From Candidatus Scalindua sp. SCAELEC01 (GTDB taxonomy: Bacteria; Planctomycetota; Brocadiia; Brocadiales; Scalinduaceae): DNA of 45,697 nucleotides. A program made the translations under genes and the position numbers. This document shows, piece by piece, positions 24,568 to 34,130 of the stretch (positions within the stretch are counted from its first letter, which is position 1; each line of letters starts with the position of its first letter). The notes beneath the pieces were generated by a model. That model was given only the letters and a program-made list of their open reading frames with translations. It ran no database searches and had not been told where the DNA came from. The stretch covers positions 1 to 45,697 of the forward strand of contig SHMT01000034.1 of the NCBI GenBank assembly GCA_004282745.1, written 5' to 3'.

Positions 24568-25422
24568 CTAAGCTTCTTTCCTTTTTATCTTCTCCACCCT
24601 TCCCCTATATCTTTCAACAGATATCTCCACCTGAGACAGGAATTTGTCAATATCAAATGGTTTGAACATATAAGCGAGAACCGGATATTGTATCGATTGA
24701 ATCGAAGAGTGTAATGATGGATTACCTGTAACCAGTATTACGGGTATAGCATCACCAACTTCTTGAAGGTATTTAATCATCTCTAATTCCTCGTTACCGG
24801 GCATATTTATGTCAGAGACCAAAAGATCGTAACGACAGGATTTCATGTTCTCTAATACGGTCTTTGCATCGGTTGCGCAAACGCACTCGTACCCTTCCCT
24901 ACGAAGTAATGAAGAAATAACCCGCAAGAAGACCTCATCATCATCGGCAATAAGAACCATTCCTTTCTTTGCTTTCTTCTGTGACAACAATTTTTTCGTA
25001 TTCAACCAATACTCTTTCAACATTTTCATTTTTCCTACAAAATCGTCGTAAGAGATTGGTTTTGTAACATAACCGTTTGCTCCATACTTGTAGACATCTT
25101 CAATTGTTTGAGAATCAGAACTCGTGGTCAAGACTACTATCGGTATTAAAGATAACTCTGGCAAGTTCCTAATGAACTTGAGAACCTTCAAACCTGGAAC
25201 TTTAGGCAGATTGATATCCAATAACACCAAATCTATTTGCAAAGATAGTAAGTGATCCTCACCGATTATTGTATCCTGAAAAAAATTGACCGCCTCCTGA
25301 CCATCCCTTAATAGGACTATTTCATTTTTAACCTCCTCATCTTGAAAAACATCAACAATTAACTCTGCATGATCAGCATCATCTTCTATAAGAATAACTT
25401 TTTTGTTGGTCTCATTCGACAT
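24568..25422 (-). CDS. Double receiver-domain protein
   Basis: About 284 residues made only of two receiver domains. The first (about 8-135) resembles Rcp1-like phytochrome-type regulators (LIEDDADHAE) with Asp69 (LVLLDINLP) and Lys121. The second (about 154-275) has the acidic cluster ADDDE, Asp204 (LLVSDINMPG) and a Lys in FKPFD. There is no output domain, so it is probably a phosphorelay intermediate or protein-interaction output. ATG at 25422 is chosen because AAGG lies 9 nt upstream; the frame extends 13 codons further. It lies 115 bp from the preceding large kinase gene on the same strand, which is its likely partner. Confidence 0.88.
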   Translation of the reverse strand: MSNETNKKVILIEDDADHAELIVDVFQDEEVKNEIVLLRDGQEAVNFFQDTIIGEDHLLSLQIDLVLLDINLPKVPGLKVLKFIRNLPELSLIPIVVLTTSSDSQTIEDVYKYGANGYVTKPISYDDFVGKMKMLKEYWLNTKKLLSQKKAKKGMVLIADDDEVFLRVISSLLRREGYECVCATDAKTVLENMKSCRYDLLVSDINMPGNEELEMIKYLQEVGDAIPVILVTGNPSLHSSIQSIQYPVLAYMFKPFDIDKFLSQVEISVERYRGRVEKIKRKEA

Positions 25423-25576
25423 ATCCATAAACCTTGCATATTGTTCCAATAGAAGCATCAATGTTGTCTCTCACTTGAAACACTCTCTCATATTCCCCTT
25501 CATTTATGAGAAATATTACCATCCCCCCCATTGAATCCTTTTTTATTGCTTTTATTTTCAATGTTCTGAATGAACA

Positions 25577-28423
25577 TTAATTCTGATTACCTGTTGGTAC
25601 GGTAAAACAAAACTTTGCTCCCTTTCCGTCACGAATCGGGCTTTCCACCCATAACTTCCCGTTGTGAAGAGCAACAATTTTTTTTACTATTGCCAAACCG
25701 ACACCAGTTCCTTCCGCGTCTATGTCCTTTAGTCTCCGAAATATCTTGAAGATCTGTTCCTGATACTCCTTTTTGATACCTATACCGGTATCCTCAACAA
25801 AGAACTGGTGATTACTATTCACTCTCTCACACCCAATCTTAATCTGTCGAACATCATTTTCACCCATAAACTTGATTGCATTTGTGAGTAAATTCCAAAA
25901 TACATCCTTCAATCTTTTTGGGTCACACTTAATAGTCGGCAGGTCATCCTGAATGGTCAGATTAATTCTTTCTCGACTTAAAAGACTTTCCATTTCATCC
26001 ACAATACCAACAACGATATTTTTACTCTTGTGATCAGCAAAATTATATACAACCGTACCGACCTTAATGACTTCCAAAAGCTCGTGGATTCGGTTAGACA
26101 TTAACCCAGTATTGACCTTAATTCTATCAATATACCTATTACCTCTTTCATCAAGAGAATCGCCACTAAGCTTGGATAATCGTGAAACGTATCCCTCAAT
26201 AGCAAACAGAGGTTCTTTTAAATCATGGGAAACGATATAGACAAAATCTCCTAACTCCTTATTCGCCTTCTTTAAACTCTTTGAATTTTCATATAATTTC
26301 TTTTTTACCTCTTTTTGAAACGAGATATCACGAATTATGGCGGTAAATATATATTTCCCTTCGTCAACCTTTTGACAGGAAAGGGACATGTCTACAGGTA
26401 TTTCATCTCCATTCTTTTTTCTCCCTTCAACTTCAACAGTTTTACCAATAATCCTTTTTTCATTTGTCTGGAGAAATAGTTCCATTCCTTTTTGATGGTC
26501 CTTCTTATATTTTTGAGGAATAATGATCAATATCTGTTGCCCCACAATCTCTTTATTTGAATAGCCAAATATCTCCTCCGCTGCCTTATTCCAAGTAATA
26601 ACAATACCCTTTTCATCAATACAAACAATTGCATCTTTGGCGGTTTCTATTAACTTATCAGTAAATTCTTTCCCTCTGACAATCACATCTTCTGCATGCT
26701 TCCGATCAATGGCCGCTGCCATAATTTGACCTACTGATTCCAAGAAATTAATTTCAGATTTGGCAAAAACGCACTCTTTTTTGGTATAGACCCCCATCAC
26801 ACCAATAGCTTTTCCTTTTACTATCATAGAAACGCTGAGACCGGAAACCACCCCATGTTCTCGAAGAAGAGGTGATCCAGAAAATCGTGTTTCCGTTCTT
26901 AGATCTCTCACCACAATTGATCTTTGCTGTGCCAGGGTATAACCTGCCTGAGTCTCCACCCCGGCACTTACCTGAGCGTGTCCAACAAGATCATCCTCCC
27001 AACCAATACCACTGGCCAGATAAAAATACGATTCTGACTTATCCAACAAAAGTATGCTGCAAAGTTCAACACGTAAGGTCTTGGCTACCAGCTTTACCAC
27101 CCTCTCCATTGTGTCTTCAATGCCCACATTTGTCCAAAGCAATTTCCCAATCTCCGCTACAATCTTCTGTTGTCTGGCCTTTCCAAAGATCTCTTCAGTT
27201 TTGGTTTCAATTTTTTTCTCTAAGTGATCCGCATAATCCAATAACTGCTTATTTGCCTTGTTTAACTTATACAAAATTTTATTAAATGAGAAACATAAAA
27301 AAGCAATCTCATCGTTCGACGTAATGGGAATATGGTAGTCAGAATCTGCTTCTGCAATGTTTGTAATTCCCCTGACTAACTTGCTTATGGGGTTTGTCAG
27401 TTTCTGCGACAATACGAAGACTGCGACTATAACAACGGCGATCATAAAGAGAACGAGAATTCCAAGCTTAATATAAAAATCATAGACAGGTGAATAGACT
27501 ACCGCTTTAGGAAACCTCTCAATTAATACCCAAAACTTCTGACGGTTAGTAGGATCGAAAAAGATGGGCATGTAGTTATAATATTGATCACCAACCAACA
27601 AGTCGCCCGATTCTCCTGACAAGAGTTGGGAAGAGATATCCTCAAAGAGATCATTCTTTAGGTTCTCGTTTGTGCCCAGACCATGCTGACCACCCCAACA
27701 TTTCGCCACATTTGAATGGACAAGATAAGTGCCTTCTCTATCAATTAATAATGTATCTGACTCTTCATGCAATTTCTTCCTTAAGGTAACAAAGAGTTGA
27801 TTATCTGCCTTATAGTTTAAGACAACTCCTCCTCTGAACATACCCAAACTATTAAAAACGGGGGCCGCATATCTTATCGTAGGAGTATGAGCTTTTTCAA
27901 TAACACCTCTCTCCCTTTTTAAGTCTAGACTTGAAACAGAGACATCCCCATCTTTCAGCTTTAACATCTCCTTTACGTAATCGGTATGACTCTGATCTTT
28001 CAGTTTCTCAGGAGGAACAATTGAAATCTGCCCACTCTCCAGATCGGCTTGTACGATTTCAAAACCTGACTCATTGATATACCGTATCTGACAATATTCA
28101 CTGTTACTTTCTGATAAACTGGTAAATACCTTTTCTACTACCGACTGGTAATAATTTACTTGCCCATTATCTTTCCTGTCAACGGCATCAATCAAATTTA
28201 AAATTGCTCTATTCTTACTCAGGAAGAGAACCTCTTTCTCTACAGAACGGAGAAGTTCCATCGCTTTTTCTCTCTTCTTTCTTGCCTGTTGAGATATTTC
28301 GTCTCCCCTATTTTGTTTCATATAATTAATGGTAGAGAAATAAAACAACGCACCCACAATCAAGAGGGGTACAATTACCAGCGGAAGAAACATAACCAGT
28401 ATTTTATCTCTGATCTTAAACAT
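25577..28423 (-). CDS. Large membrane histidine kinase (Cache-HAMP-GAF-PAS-kinase)
   Basis: A 948-residue sensor. Order: membrane segment at about 10-30, periplasmic double-Cache-like sensor (about 32-320, with YAAPVFNSLGMFRGGVVLN and LLIDREGTYLVH), membrane segment at about 325-350, HAMP, coiled coil, GAF (about 425-580), PAS (about 590-705), HisKA with His733 in IVSHDLKEPL, and HATPase with LLTNAIKF, DTGIGI and GTGVGLAIV. The HisKA/HATPase pair is of the phytochrome-like type, which often signals to stand-alone receivers; the double receiver downstream fits. Its ribosome site GAGGAG lies inside the last codons of the upstream receiver-HDOD gene, 3 bp apart, so the two are translationally coupled. 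Confidence 0.92.
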   Translation of the reverse strand: MFKIRDKILVMFLPLVIVPLLIVGALFYFSTINYMKQNRGDEISQQARKKREKAMELLRSVEKEVLFLSKNRAILNLIDAVDRKDNGQVNYYQSVVEKVFTSLSESNSEYCQIRYINESGFEIVQADLESGQISIVPPEKLKDQSHTDYVKEMLKLKDGDVSVSSLDLKRERGVIEKAHTPTIRYAAPVFNSLGMFRGGVVLNYKADNQLFVTLRKKLHEESDTLLIDREGTYLVHSNVAKCWGGQHGLGTNENLKNDLFEDISSQLLSGESGDLLVGDQYYNYMPIFFDPTNRQKFWVLIERFPKAVVYSPVYDFYIKLGILVLFMIAVVIVAVFVLSQKLTNPISKLVRGITNIAEADSDYHIPITSNDEIAFLCFSFNKILYKLNKANKQLLDYADHLEKKIETKTEEIFGKARQQKIVAEIGKLLWTNVGIEDTMERVVKLVAKTLRVELCSILLLDKSESYFYLASGIGWEDDLVGHAQVSAGVETQAGYTLAQQRSIVVRDLRTETRFSGSPLLREHGVVSGLSVSMIVKGKAIGVMGVYTKKECVFAKSEINFLESVGQIMAAAIDRKHAEDVIVRGKEFTDKLIETAKDAIVCIDEKGIVITWNKAAEEIFGYSNKEIVGQQILIIIPQKYKKDHQKGMELFLQTNEKRIIGKTVEVEGRKKNGDEIPVDMSLSCQKVDEGKYIFTAIIRDISFQKEVKKKLYENSKSLKKANKELGDFVYIVSHDLKEPLFAIEGYVSRLSKLSGDSLDERGNRYIDRIKVNTGLMSNRIHELLEVIKVGTVVYNFADHKSKNIVVGIVDEMESLLSRERINLTIQDDLPTIKCDPKRLKDVFWNLLTNAIKFMGENDVRQIKIGCERVNSNHQFFVEDTGIGIKKEYQEQIFKIFRRLKDIDAEGTGVGLAIVKKIVALHNGKLWVESPIRDGKGAKFCFTVPTGNQN

Positions 28424-28426
28424 TCC

Positions 28427-29731
28427 TTACTCCTCTTCCTCCACTATATTGTTGTAAAGCTCAACCCACCCGCTTAGTTTATCTGACAGATTAAGTGTCC
28501 TGAAGAACAACATATCAAGATAGGGAAAGGTAGTGGTCTCCGGAGTGCAATTCCCTTGCATTATCAAGGCATTTGCCACATGTACGGCTGTCAGTGAAGC
28601 AAATTCCGTTGAATAGTTTTTAATCGATTTCACACTTACTAAACTCTCATCAGAAGCGGTCTTATCTCCACCGTTGGTCGATGATTTGTTTAATTTGACA
28701 AATATATTCTCAATGAGCTTTGAGGGTTCATGATGAAAGGCTATTGTCTCAACGATTCTATCGGGTAATCCCCAGATCCCTAATAAATAGGCCCCTAATT
28801 CAGCATGAGATGTTTTTAATACAGAATATTCAGCTTCGAGAGGACTCCCCCCAGTTAGATCAATAAAATTCTTTATTTTACTGCACTGATCGGGAACTTT
28901 TAGTAAGATTAATTTCCCTATATCATGCAATATACCCGATATAAATGATTCCTCCAAAATCTTAGTATCCGCCTTTTCTCCTCGTGCAATCTCCTTTGCA
29001 AGCCTGGCCACAGTAAAACTATGCTTCCACATTTGAGTTAAAGACAGCCCAAGTGCCTCAGCCTCTTTTGTAAAAGAAGAAAATACATGTATGGAAAGTA
29101 CGAGTGCCTTTAACGTCTCAATACCTAAATAAACTGCCGCTTGTTGCGAGTCTGTTAACTTTCGAGGAAGACCAAAGTAAGCGGAATTAACAATCTGTAG
29201 GACCTTTGCTGACATTGAGACATCCTGAGATATAATTTCCCCCACTTTCTTAATCGAGGCATCTGGAGACTTCATTTCGTCTATAATCATCCCGTACAAT
29301 GAGGGCAGGCTCGGTAAGTCCTTAATACCAGCCACAATCTTTTTTAACTTCTCGTCTCTGAGCAAATCTTGAAGCTTACAGGCACGCTCTATTGTGTACT
29401 TAATAGTTTCTGCATCGCATGGTTTCACTAGGAACTGATGCGTACACTTGACGGTCTTCATTATCATATCTCTATCAGTATGACCAGAAAGTATGATGCG
29501 AACCGTCTCCGGATACTGTTCCATAACTGTGCTAAGGAGTTCTACACCATCCATTCTCGGCATTCTCATGTCTGAAACGACAACATCATAGGGAGATTTT
29601 ACCATACAATCCAGCGCCTCTTCACCACTGCATACATACTCAGTGTCCCATTCGTAACGCATCTTACGCAGCATTCTTTTTAAACCTTGAAGCACATTCG
29701 CCTCATCATCTACAAAGAGAATCCTTCTCAT
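28427..29731 (-). CDS. Receiver-HDOD protein (first paralogue)
   Basis: A 434-residue protein. The receiver (1-120) has Asp9/10, Asp54 (VVSDMRMPRMDG) and Lys103. The HDOD domain (about 135-335) has LPSLPSLYGMI, ISQDVSMSAKVLQIVNSA and an intact HD pair in GILHDIGKLI, with later SHAELG and FHHEPS. HDOD proteins regulate signalling outputs in various bacteria; nucleotide phosphodiesterase activity is not established for the family. It is closely related along its whole length to the gene at 30238-31539. It is coupled to the large kinase downstream. Confidence 0.9.
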   Translation of the reverse strand: MRRILFVDDEANVLQGLKRMLRKMRYEWDTEYVCSGEEALDCMVKSPYDVVVSDMRMPRMDGVELLSTVMEQYPETVRIILSGHTDRDMIMKTVKCTHQFLVKPCDAETIKYTIERACKLQDLLRDEKLKKIVAGIKDLPSLPSLYGMIIDEMKSPDASIKKVGEIISQDVSMSAKVLQIVNSAYFGLPRKLTDSQQAAVYLGIETLKALVLSIHVFSSFTKEAEALGLSLTQMWKHSFTVARLAKEIARGEKADTKILEESFISGILHDIGKLILLKVPDQCSKIKNFIDLTGGSPLEAEYSVLKTSHAELGAYLLGIWGLPDRIVETIAFHHEPSKLIENIFVKLNKSSTNGGDKTASDESLVSVKSIKNYSTEFASLTAVHVANALIMQGNCTPETTTFPYLDMLFFRTLNLSDKLSGWVELYNNIVEEEE

Positions 29732-29913
29732 ACCTTAAGACCTTTCAAGATAAGGTGTATTGCCAAAGACTCAACAATAAAAATATATTTCGAAATTACC
29801 ATCTGATATGTTAGTGGTTCCAGTGTTTTCCCCTTAACCTCATTCGAGTAAGTTTTAAGCTTGTTAATAGTTGATTCTTGACAGAGAACAAGACCCATAA
29901 AAGAATTAGCAGA

Positions 29914-30139
29914 TATACTAAAACCGATTTGGTTTTCGGCTTTACCCGTCCCCGCCAGAAAGAGCGTCGCCCGCCCGGTCTACCAGCCATTCGGACGGGG
30001 GCTGGCGAACGGCTGACAGGCCGGGAGGGCCGGAAACCAAATCTTGGTGAAGGTATTCCCGGACAAAAGGCTCACGCGAAGACTTTACTCGCTCAATTGA
30101 TCTCGGACTATATCCGAAAACCATTATGAGATGAGTATA
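29914..30139 (+). repeat. TTTGGTTTTCGG repeat family, copy 3, with GC-rich insert
   Basis: The same frame as copy 2 (TATACTAAAACCGATTTGG ... CCATTATGAGATGAGTATA), but a GC-rich block of about 80 bp (29945-30035) splits the TTTGGTTTTCGG/CCGGAAACCAAAT hairpin. The block contains CCGCCCGG and CAGCCATTCGGACGG, also found inverted at 45261-45291. It lies in the roughly 500-bp gap between the two receiver-HDOD genes, which otherwise shows no gene. Confidence 0.65.
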
Positions 30140-30237
30140 TATCTATAAAATTCAAAGTGGATTCTAACGGCTCGTGACCCGACTACCAGGTCGGACACAA
30201 TCCACGATCCGCTTGCGATGAAAATTTTGTGTTCTTC

Positions 30238-31539
30238 CTAGATCTCTTCCCGCATTATTTTGTGATACTGTTCTACCCAAACAGGCAACCTTTCTTCCAA
30301 ATTAAGCGTCTTCAAATACATCGTGTCAATGTTTGGAAAGGTCTTTGTTTCACGAGTAATATCTTTCTGCATCAACAAGGCATTGGCTACATGTACTGCT
30401 GTCAGTGCGGTAAACTCCGTTAAATAATTTTTTGAAGATTGTTTATCATGACACATCTCATCTGAACTGACGTTACCTTCTCCTTCATCGGACAAGTGGA
30501 CCTCTTCAAACATATCCTCTAACAGCTTTGATGGAGAGTGATGAAAGGCGACTATTTCGATGATACTATCAGGGAGCCCCCACAAACCTAATAAATACGC
30601 TCCCAATTCAGCATGTGAGGTCTTCATAACTGCGTATTCCACCTCTACATAACTACCGCCTGTTGAACCGATAAGGTTCGTAATCTGCCTGTTCTGATCC
30701 GGAAGTTGTAACAGTATTAACTTTCCTATATCATGCAACACTCCTGCGATCAATGCCTCCTCTAGAATTTTTGTCTCGGCCTTTTCACTGCGTGCAATCT
30801 CTTTTGCTAATCTCCCGACCAACAAACAGTGCCCCAATATATCTTGTAAGGAAACTCCATACAATTTTGTATCTGCAGAGAATGAGGAAAACACATGGAC
30901 AGAAAGGACAAGAGCCTTTAACGTCTCTATCCCTATATAGACGGTTGCCTGCTGCGGATCAGAAATCCTCCGAGGAAGGCCAAAATAAGCGGAATTAACG
31001 ATCTGTAAAACCTTCGCTGACATTGAAACATCTTGAGAGATGATATAGCCTACTTTTTTAAGGGATGCATCAGGTGACTGCATCTCTTTAACGATCATCC
31101 CATACAAAGCTGGAAGGCTCGGTAATTTTTTTATCCCTGTAACAATTTTCCTCAATGTCTCATTCCGTAATAAATCCTTAAGTTTACATGTCCGTGTTAT
31201 TACATACTTAACCGTATCGATACTGCACGGTTTTTTCAAATGTTGATGTGAACATTTAACAGATTGTAACAGCAGCTCTCTATCAGAATCCTCAGAAAGG
31301 ACAATGCGAACAATATCAGGATAACTCTCCATAACCTGATTAAGGAGTTCTAAACCATCCATTTTGGGCATCCGCATATCAGAGACTACAACATCAAATT
31401 CAAATTTTGACATAAAATCCAGTGCCTCTTCCCCACTAACAGCAAATGACATCCCCCACTCTCGACGCATGGGTTGCAATTCCCGTTTAAATTCCTGGAG
31501 GACCTCCGGCTCATCGTCGACAAAGAGGATTTTTCTCAT
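30238..31539 (-). CDS. Receiver-HDOD protein (second paralogue)
   Basis: A 433-residue protein with the same architecture as 28427-29731: receiver with Asp54 (VVSDMRMPKMDG) and a Lys in LKKPC, then HDOD with ISQDVSMSAKVLQIVNSA, GVLHDIGKLI and FHHSPS. By eye well over half of the residues agree with the neighbour, so they arose by tandem duplication. Differences cluster at the switch region of the receiver (LSEDSDRELL against LSGHTDRDMI) and in the C-terminal third, which suggests different partners. AAAGG stands 8 nt before the ATG. Confidence 0.9.
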   Translation of the reverse strand: MRKILFVDDEPEVLQEFKRELQPMRREWGMSFAVSGEEALDFMSKFEFDVVVSDMRMPKMDGLELLNQVMESYPDIVRIVLSEDSDRELLLQSVKCSHQHLKKPCSIDTVKYVITRTCKLKDLLRNETLRKIVTGIKKLPSLPALYGMIVKEMQSPDASLKKVGYIISQDVSMSAKVLQIVNSAYFGLPRRISDPQQATVYIGIETLKALVLSVHVFSSFSADTKLYGVSLQDILGHCLLVGRLAKEIARSEKAETKILEEALIAGVLHDIGKLILLQLPDQNRQITNLIGSTGGSYVEVEYAVMKTSHAELGAYLLGLWGLPDSIIEIVAFHHSPSKLLEDMFEEVHLSDEGEGNVSSDEMCHDKQSSKNYLTEFTALTAVHVANALLMQKDITRETKTFPNIDTMYLKTLNLEERLPVWVEQYHKIMREEI

Positions 31540-31621
31540 TTCGTATACCTTTCATTACAAGAAAATTTGTTCATGACCCAACCAAAAACAAATAAAAGGG
31601 GCATCGAATAGTACACAGTTT

Positions 31622-32761
31622 TCATACCTTTTGAGCGATCTTTGATTCAGGATTATTATCGGTAAATTGTGCTTGAATTATTCTCATTTTATCAAAAGAT
31701 TTCTCAAATGCATTGTAAACGTCAGGATCAAAATGGTTGCCCCGTTCGCTACCCATAATTTCAAGAACCTTACTCTCCGGAAAAGCCTTCTTATAGGGAC
31801 GTACGGAACTCAGTGCATCGAATACATCCGCTACAGCGACGATTCGGGCTTCCAGAGGTATATCACTTCCTAGCAATCCCTTAGGATATCCTTTACCATC
31901 CCATCTTTCATGATGAGACATTGCAATTGAGGCGGCCATCTTATGAAGTGGATTGTGCCTCCCTTTATTGTGCGAATCAGAGTTTTCACCACACCATGAA
32001 AAAAAGGACTGCATAGTTTTCGCATCTTGATTAAAAATTTCAGCGCCAATCTCACTATGCTGTTTCATTATTATCCACTCTTCAGGATCGAGTTTCCCGC
32101 ATTTCAGAAGAATACTATCCGGTACTCCCACCTTGCCAATATCATGAAGAGTACTTGTCAAGAAAATCATCTCAATAAAATTCCGGTCTTTCCCCAGTGT
32201 CTCCGCGAGTGTACGACAATATGACCCAACCCTTAAAACATGATTCCCTGTATCTTCATCCCTAAATTCAGCCAATTTTCCAAGTCTCCATATAATATCA
32301 AACCTGGAGTCTTTTAGTTCAGCGGTACGTTCACTGACTCTCTCTTCGAGAATTCTATTTTGGTCTTTCAGCTTGTCTTGGTACGATTTTAAACGAATCA
32401 TACTTTTAAGACGTGCCAACAGATCTTCTTTCTCAACTGGCTTGTTCAGGAGATCCATAGCCCCCAGTCCTAAGGCTCGACTTTTGAGATCATTGTCATT
32501 ACACCCGGTTACGATAATTACTGGAGTTTGTCTCGTCTTCTCACTCCCCTGGAGAATTTCCAGAAATTCGAGACCACTCTTCCCCGGCATCATAACATCT
32601 GAAACGATGACATCGTAACGCTCATTTTCTAACCGAGTCAATGCAGTATCAACATTACAAACAAAATCTAAATCCCACACATTACGTTGATTACGCAATG
32701 TACGTTTGTATCCGTCCAAAAGATTTTGCTCATCATCAACGAAGAGGATTCGTTTTTTCAT
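31622..32761 (-). CDS. Receiver-HD-GYP cyclic di-GMP phosphodiesterase
   Basis: A 379-residue response regulator. The receiver (1-125) has Asp55 (VIVSDVMMPGKSG) and Lys107. A coiled linker leads to an HD-GYP domain (about 152-360) with all signature residues: His174, His206-Asp207 (LHDIGKVGVPD), His235, His283-His284, GKGYP at 289-293 and Asp312. It should hydrolyse cyclic di-GMP, opposing the GGDEF protein at 5004. About 20 extra residues sit before the second His pair (around 250-270). Its ribosome site AAGGAG is formed by the last Lys-Glu codons of the upstream kinase, 4 bp away, so kinase and regulator are a coupled pair. Confidence 0.93.
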   Translation of the reverse strand: MKKRILFVDDEQNLLDGYKRTLRNQRNVWDLDFVCNVDTALTRLENERYDVIVSDVMMPGKSGLEFLEILQGSEKTRQTPVIIVTGCNDNDLKSRALGLGAMDLLNKPVEKEDLLARLKSMIRLKSYQDKLKDQNRILEERVSERTAELKDSRFDIIWRLGKLAEFRDEDTGNHVLRVGSYCRTLAETLGKDRNFIEMIFLTSTLHDIGKVGVPDSILLKCGKLDPEEWIIMKQHSEIGAEIFNQDAKTMQSFFSWCGENSDSHNKGRHNPLHKMAASIAMSHHERWDGKGYPKGLLGSDIPLEARIVAVADVFDALSSVRPYKKAFPESKVLEIMGSERGNHFDPDVYNAFEKSFDKMRIIQAQFTDNNPESKIAQKV

Positions 32762-32765
32762 AAAA

Positions 32766-34118
32766 TTACTCCTTTATTGTGTCAGGTACTATTATGGGTA
32801 GTCGTATAATAAAGGTCGTCCCTTTCCCAATCTCTGTGTCAAAAGTAACGGTCCCCTTATGTTTTACCACAACTACAGAGTGAGCAATCGCCAGCCCTTG
32901 ACCTGTTCCCTTACCCACTTCCTTGGTAGTAAAAAACGGATCAAACAGTTTAGATCTGCACTCTTCCGGAATTCCTGATCCGGTATCTCTGATTCGTATC
33001 TCTGCCCAATCTTTATTAAAACGTGTACTAATACTTATTACGCCTTTTCCCTTATTCCCCTTCTTTGATACATCTTCGATAGCATGTGTCGCATTGATTA
33101 TGATATTGAGAATCACCTGATTGAACTCCCCGGGAAAACACGGTATCATGGGTAATTCAGGGTCAAAGTCTGTCTTCATCTCAGCCACATACCGCCATTC
33201 ATTTCTTGCAACCGTTATCGTACTCTTGATTGCCTCATTGATATCAACGGGCGCCATTTCTTCATTACCAGGGTGAGAAAAGGTCTTCATCGCCTTTACG
33301 ATTTCCGTGACGCGCTTAAGCCCTTCCTGAGATTGTCCAAGCGCTTCAGGTATTTCTTCAACAAGGTATTCAAGATCTACCTCTTTTATGAGAGAGTCAA
33401 TTTCTGAAACCACTTCTGCCGATACCGCTTGAGTCTTACTCAATTCAAGTAAATGTCCAAACTGGTTAAGTACTTTAACCATACTGCTAAAAGCATCTTG
33501 AAGAAAACTCGTGTTGTCCCTGATATATTGGGTCGGTGTATTTATCTCATGGGCAATGCCTGCTGCTAACTGACCTATGGCCTCCAACTTTTGAATCTGA
33601 ACCATTTGATTTTCCATATTCTTCCATTCAGTCACATCGCGCCCTGATAAAAGCACATGTGCAATTTCAACCATTTCATTTGAAACCGGAGTTACCGTTA
33701 CATTCAGAAAACCGTTATTCCCATCGGGCATCACATACTTAACCGTATCAATTTGCACTGATTTATCAATTCTTTGAGATGTTTTAACCGATTGATCAAC
33801 TATTTCCCACTCCCACTGTATATCACAATCATGCAGTTTCTTTCCAATGGCATTGCTTGCCATAATACCAAATGTAGTTTCTGCAACTTGGTTCCAGAGG
33901 GTAATCCTATCGTCACGTGACACACCAATCAAGGTCAACGGAATAACATTGAGAAATTTTTCAATTTTGGAGTTTGCCCTCTGAAGAGATTTCTCATCTT
34001 GTTCAAGTTTTTCAATTCTTTGTTGTAATTGCACATTGATGCTAGTTAATTCAAGGGTTTCTGAATCAACTGCACACCTCTTATCAGTCAATGCCTTCTT
34101 TGTGCATAGCTCTTTCAC
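32766..34118 (-). CDS. PAS histidine kinase paired with the HD-GYP regulator
   Basis: A 450-residue soluble kinase. An N-terminal coiled coil (about 20-50) is followed by PAS (about 45-165), then HisKA with His190 in GIAHEINTPTQYI, and HATPase with NIIINATHAI, DTGSGIP, FDPFFTTKEVGKGTGQGLA. The HEINTPTQY type of phosphoacceptor region is common in kinases that pair with HD-GYP or HDOD regulators, as here. The start is GTG at 34118, fixed by AAGGAG at 34125-34130. It is first in a likely unit with the HD-GYP and receiver-HDOD genes. Confidence 0.9.
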   Translation of the reverse strand: MKELCTKKALTDKRCAVDSETLELTSINVQLQQRIEKLEQDEKSLQRANSKIEKFLNVIPLTLIGVSRDDRITLWNQVAETTFGIMASNAIGKKLHDCDIQWEWEIVDQSVKTSQRIDKSVQIDTVKYVMPDGNNGFLNVTVTPVSNEMVEIAHVLLSGRDVTEWKNMENQMVQIQKLEAIGQLAAGIAHEINTPTQYIRDNTSFLQDAFSSMVKVLNQFGHLLELSKTQAVSAEVVSEIDSLIKEVDLEYLVEEIPEALGQSQEGLKRVTEIVKAMKTFSHPGNEEMAPVDINEAIKSTITVARNEWRYVAEMKTDFDPELPMIPCFPGEFNQVILNIIINATHAIEDVSKKGNKGKGVISISTRFNKDWAEIRIRDTGSGIPEECRSKLFDPFFTTKEVGKGTGQGLAIAHSVVVVKHKGTVTFDTEIGKGTTFIIRLPIIVPDTIKE

Positions 34119-34124
34119 ATCTGA

Positions 34125-34130
34125 CTCCTT
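34125..34130 (-). promoter_or_regulatory. Ribosome binding site deciding the GTG start
   Basis: AAGGAG on the minus strand, 6 nt before GTG at 34118. It supports GTG as the start of the PAS kinase. Confidence 0.7.

Noticed and set aside
29878-30129. Open frame of 83 codons through the GC-rich block
   Set aside because: It lies inside a repeat element, has no ribosome site and no protein-like features.
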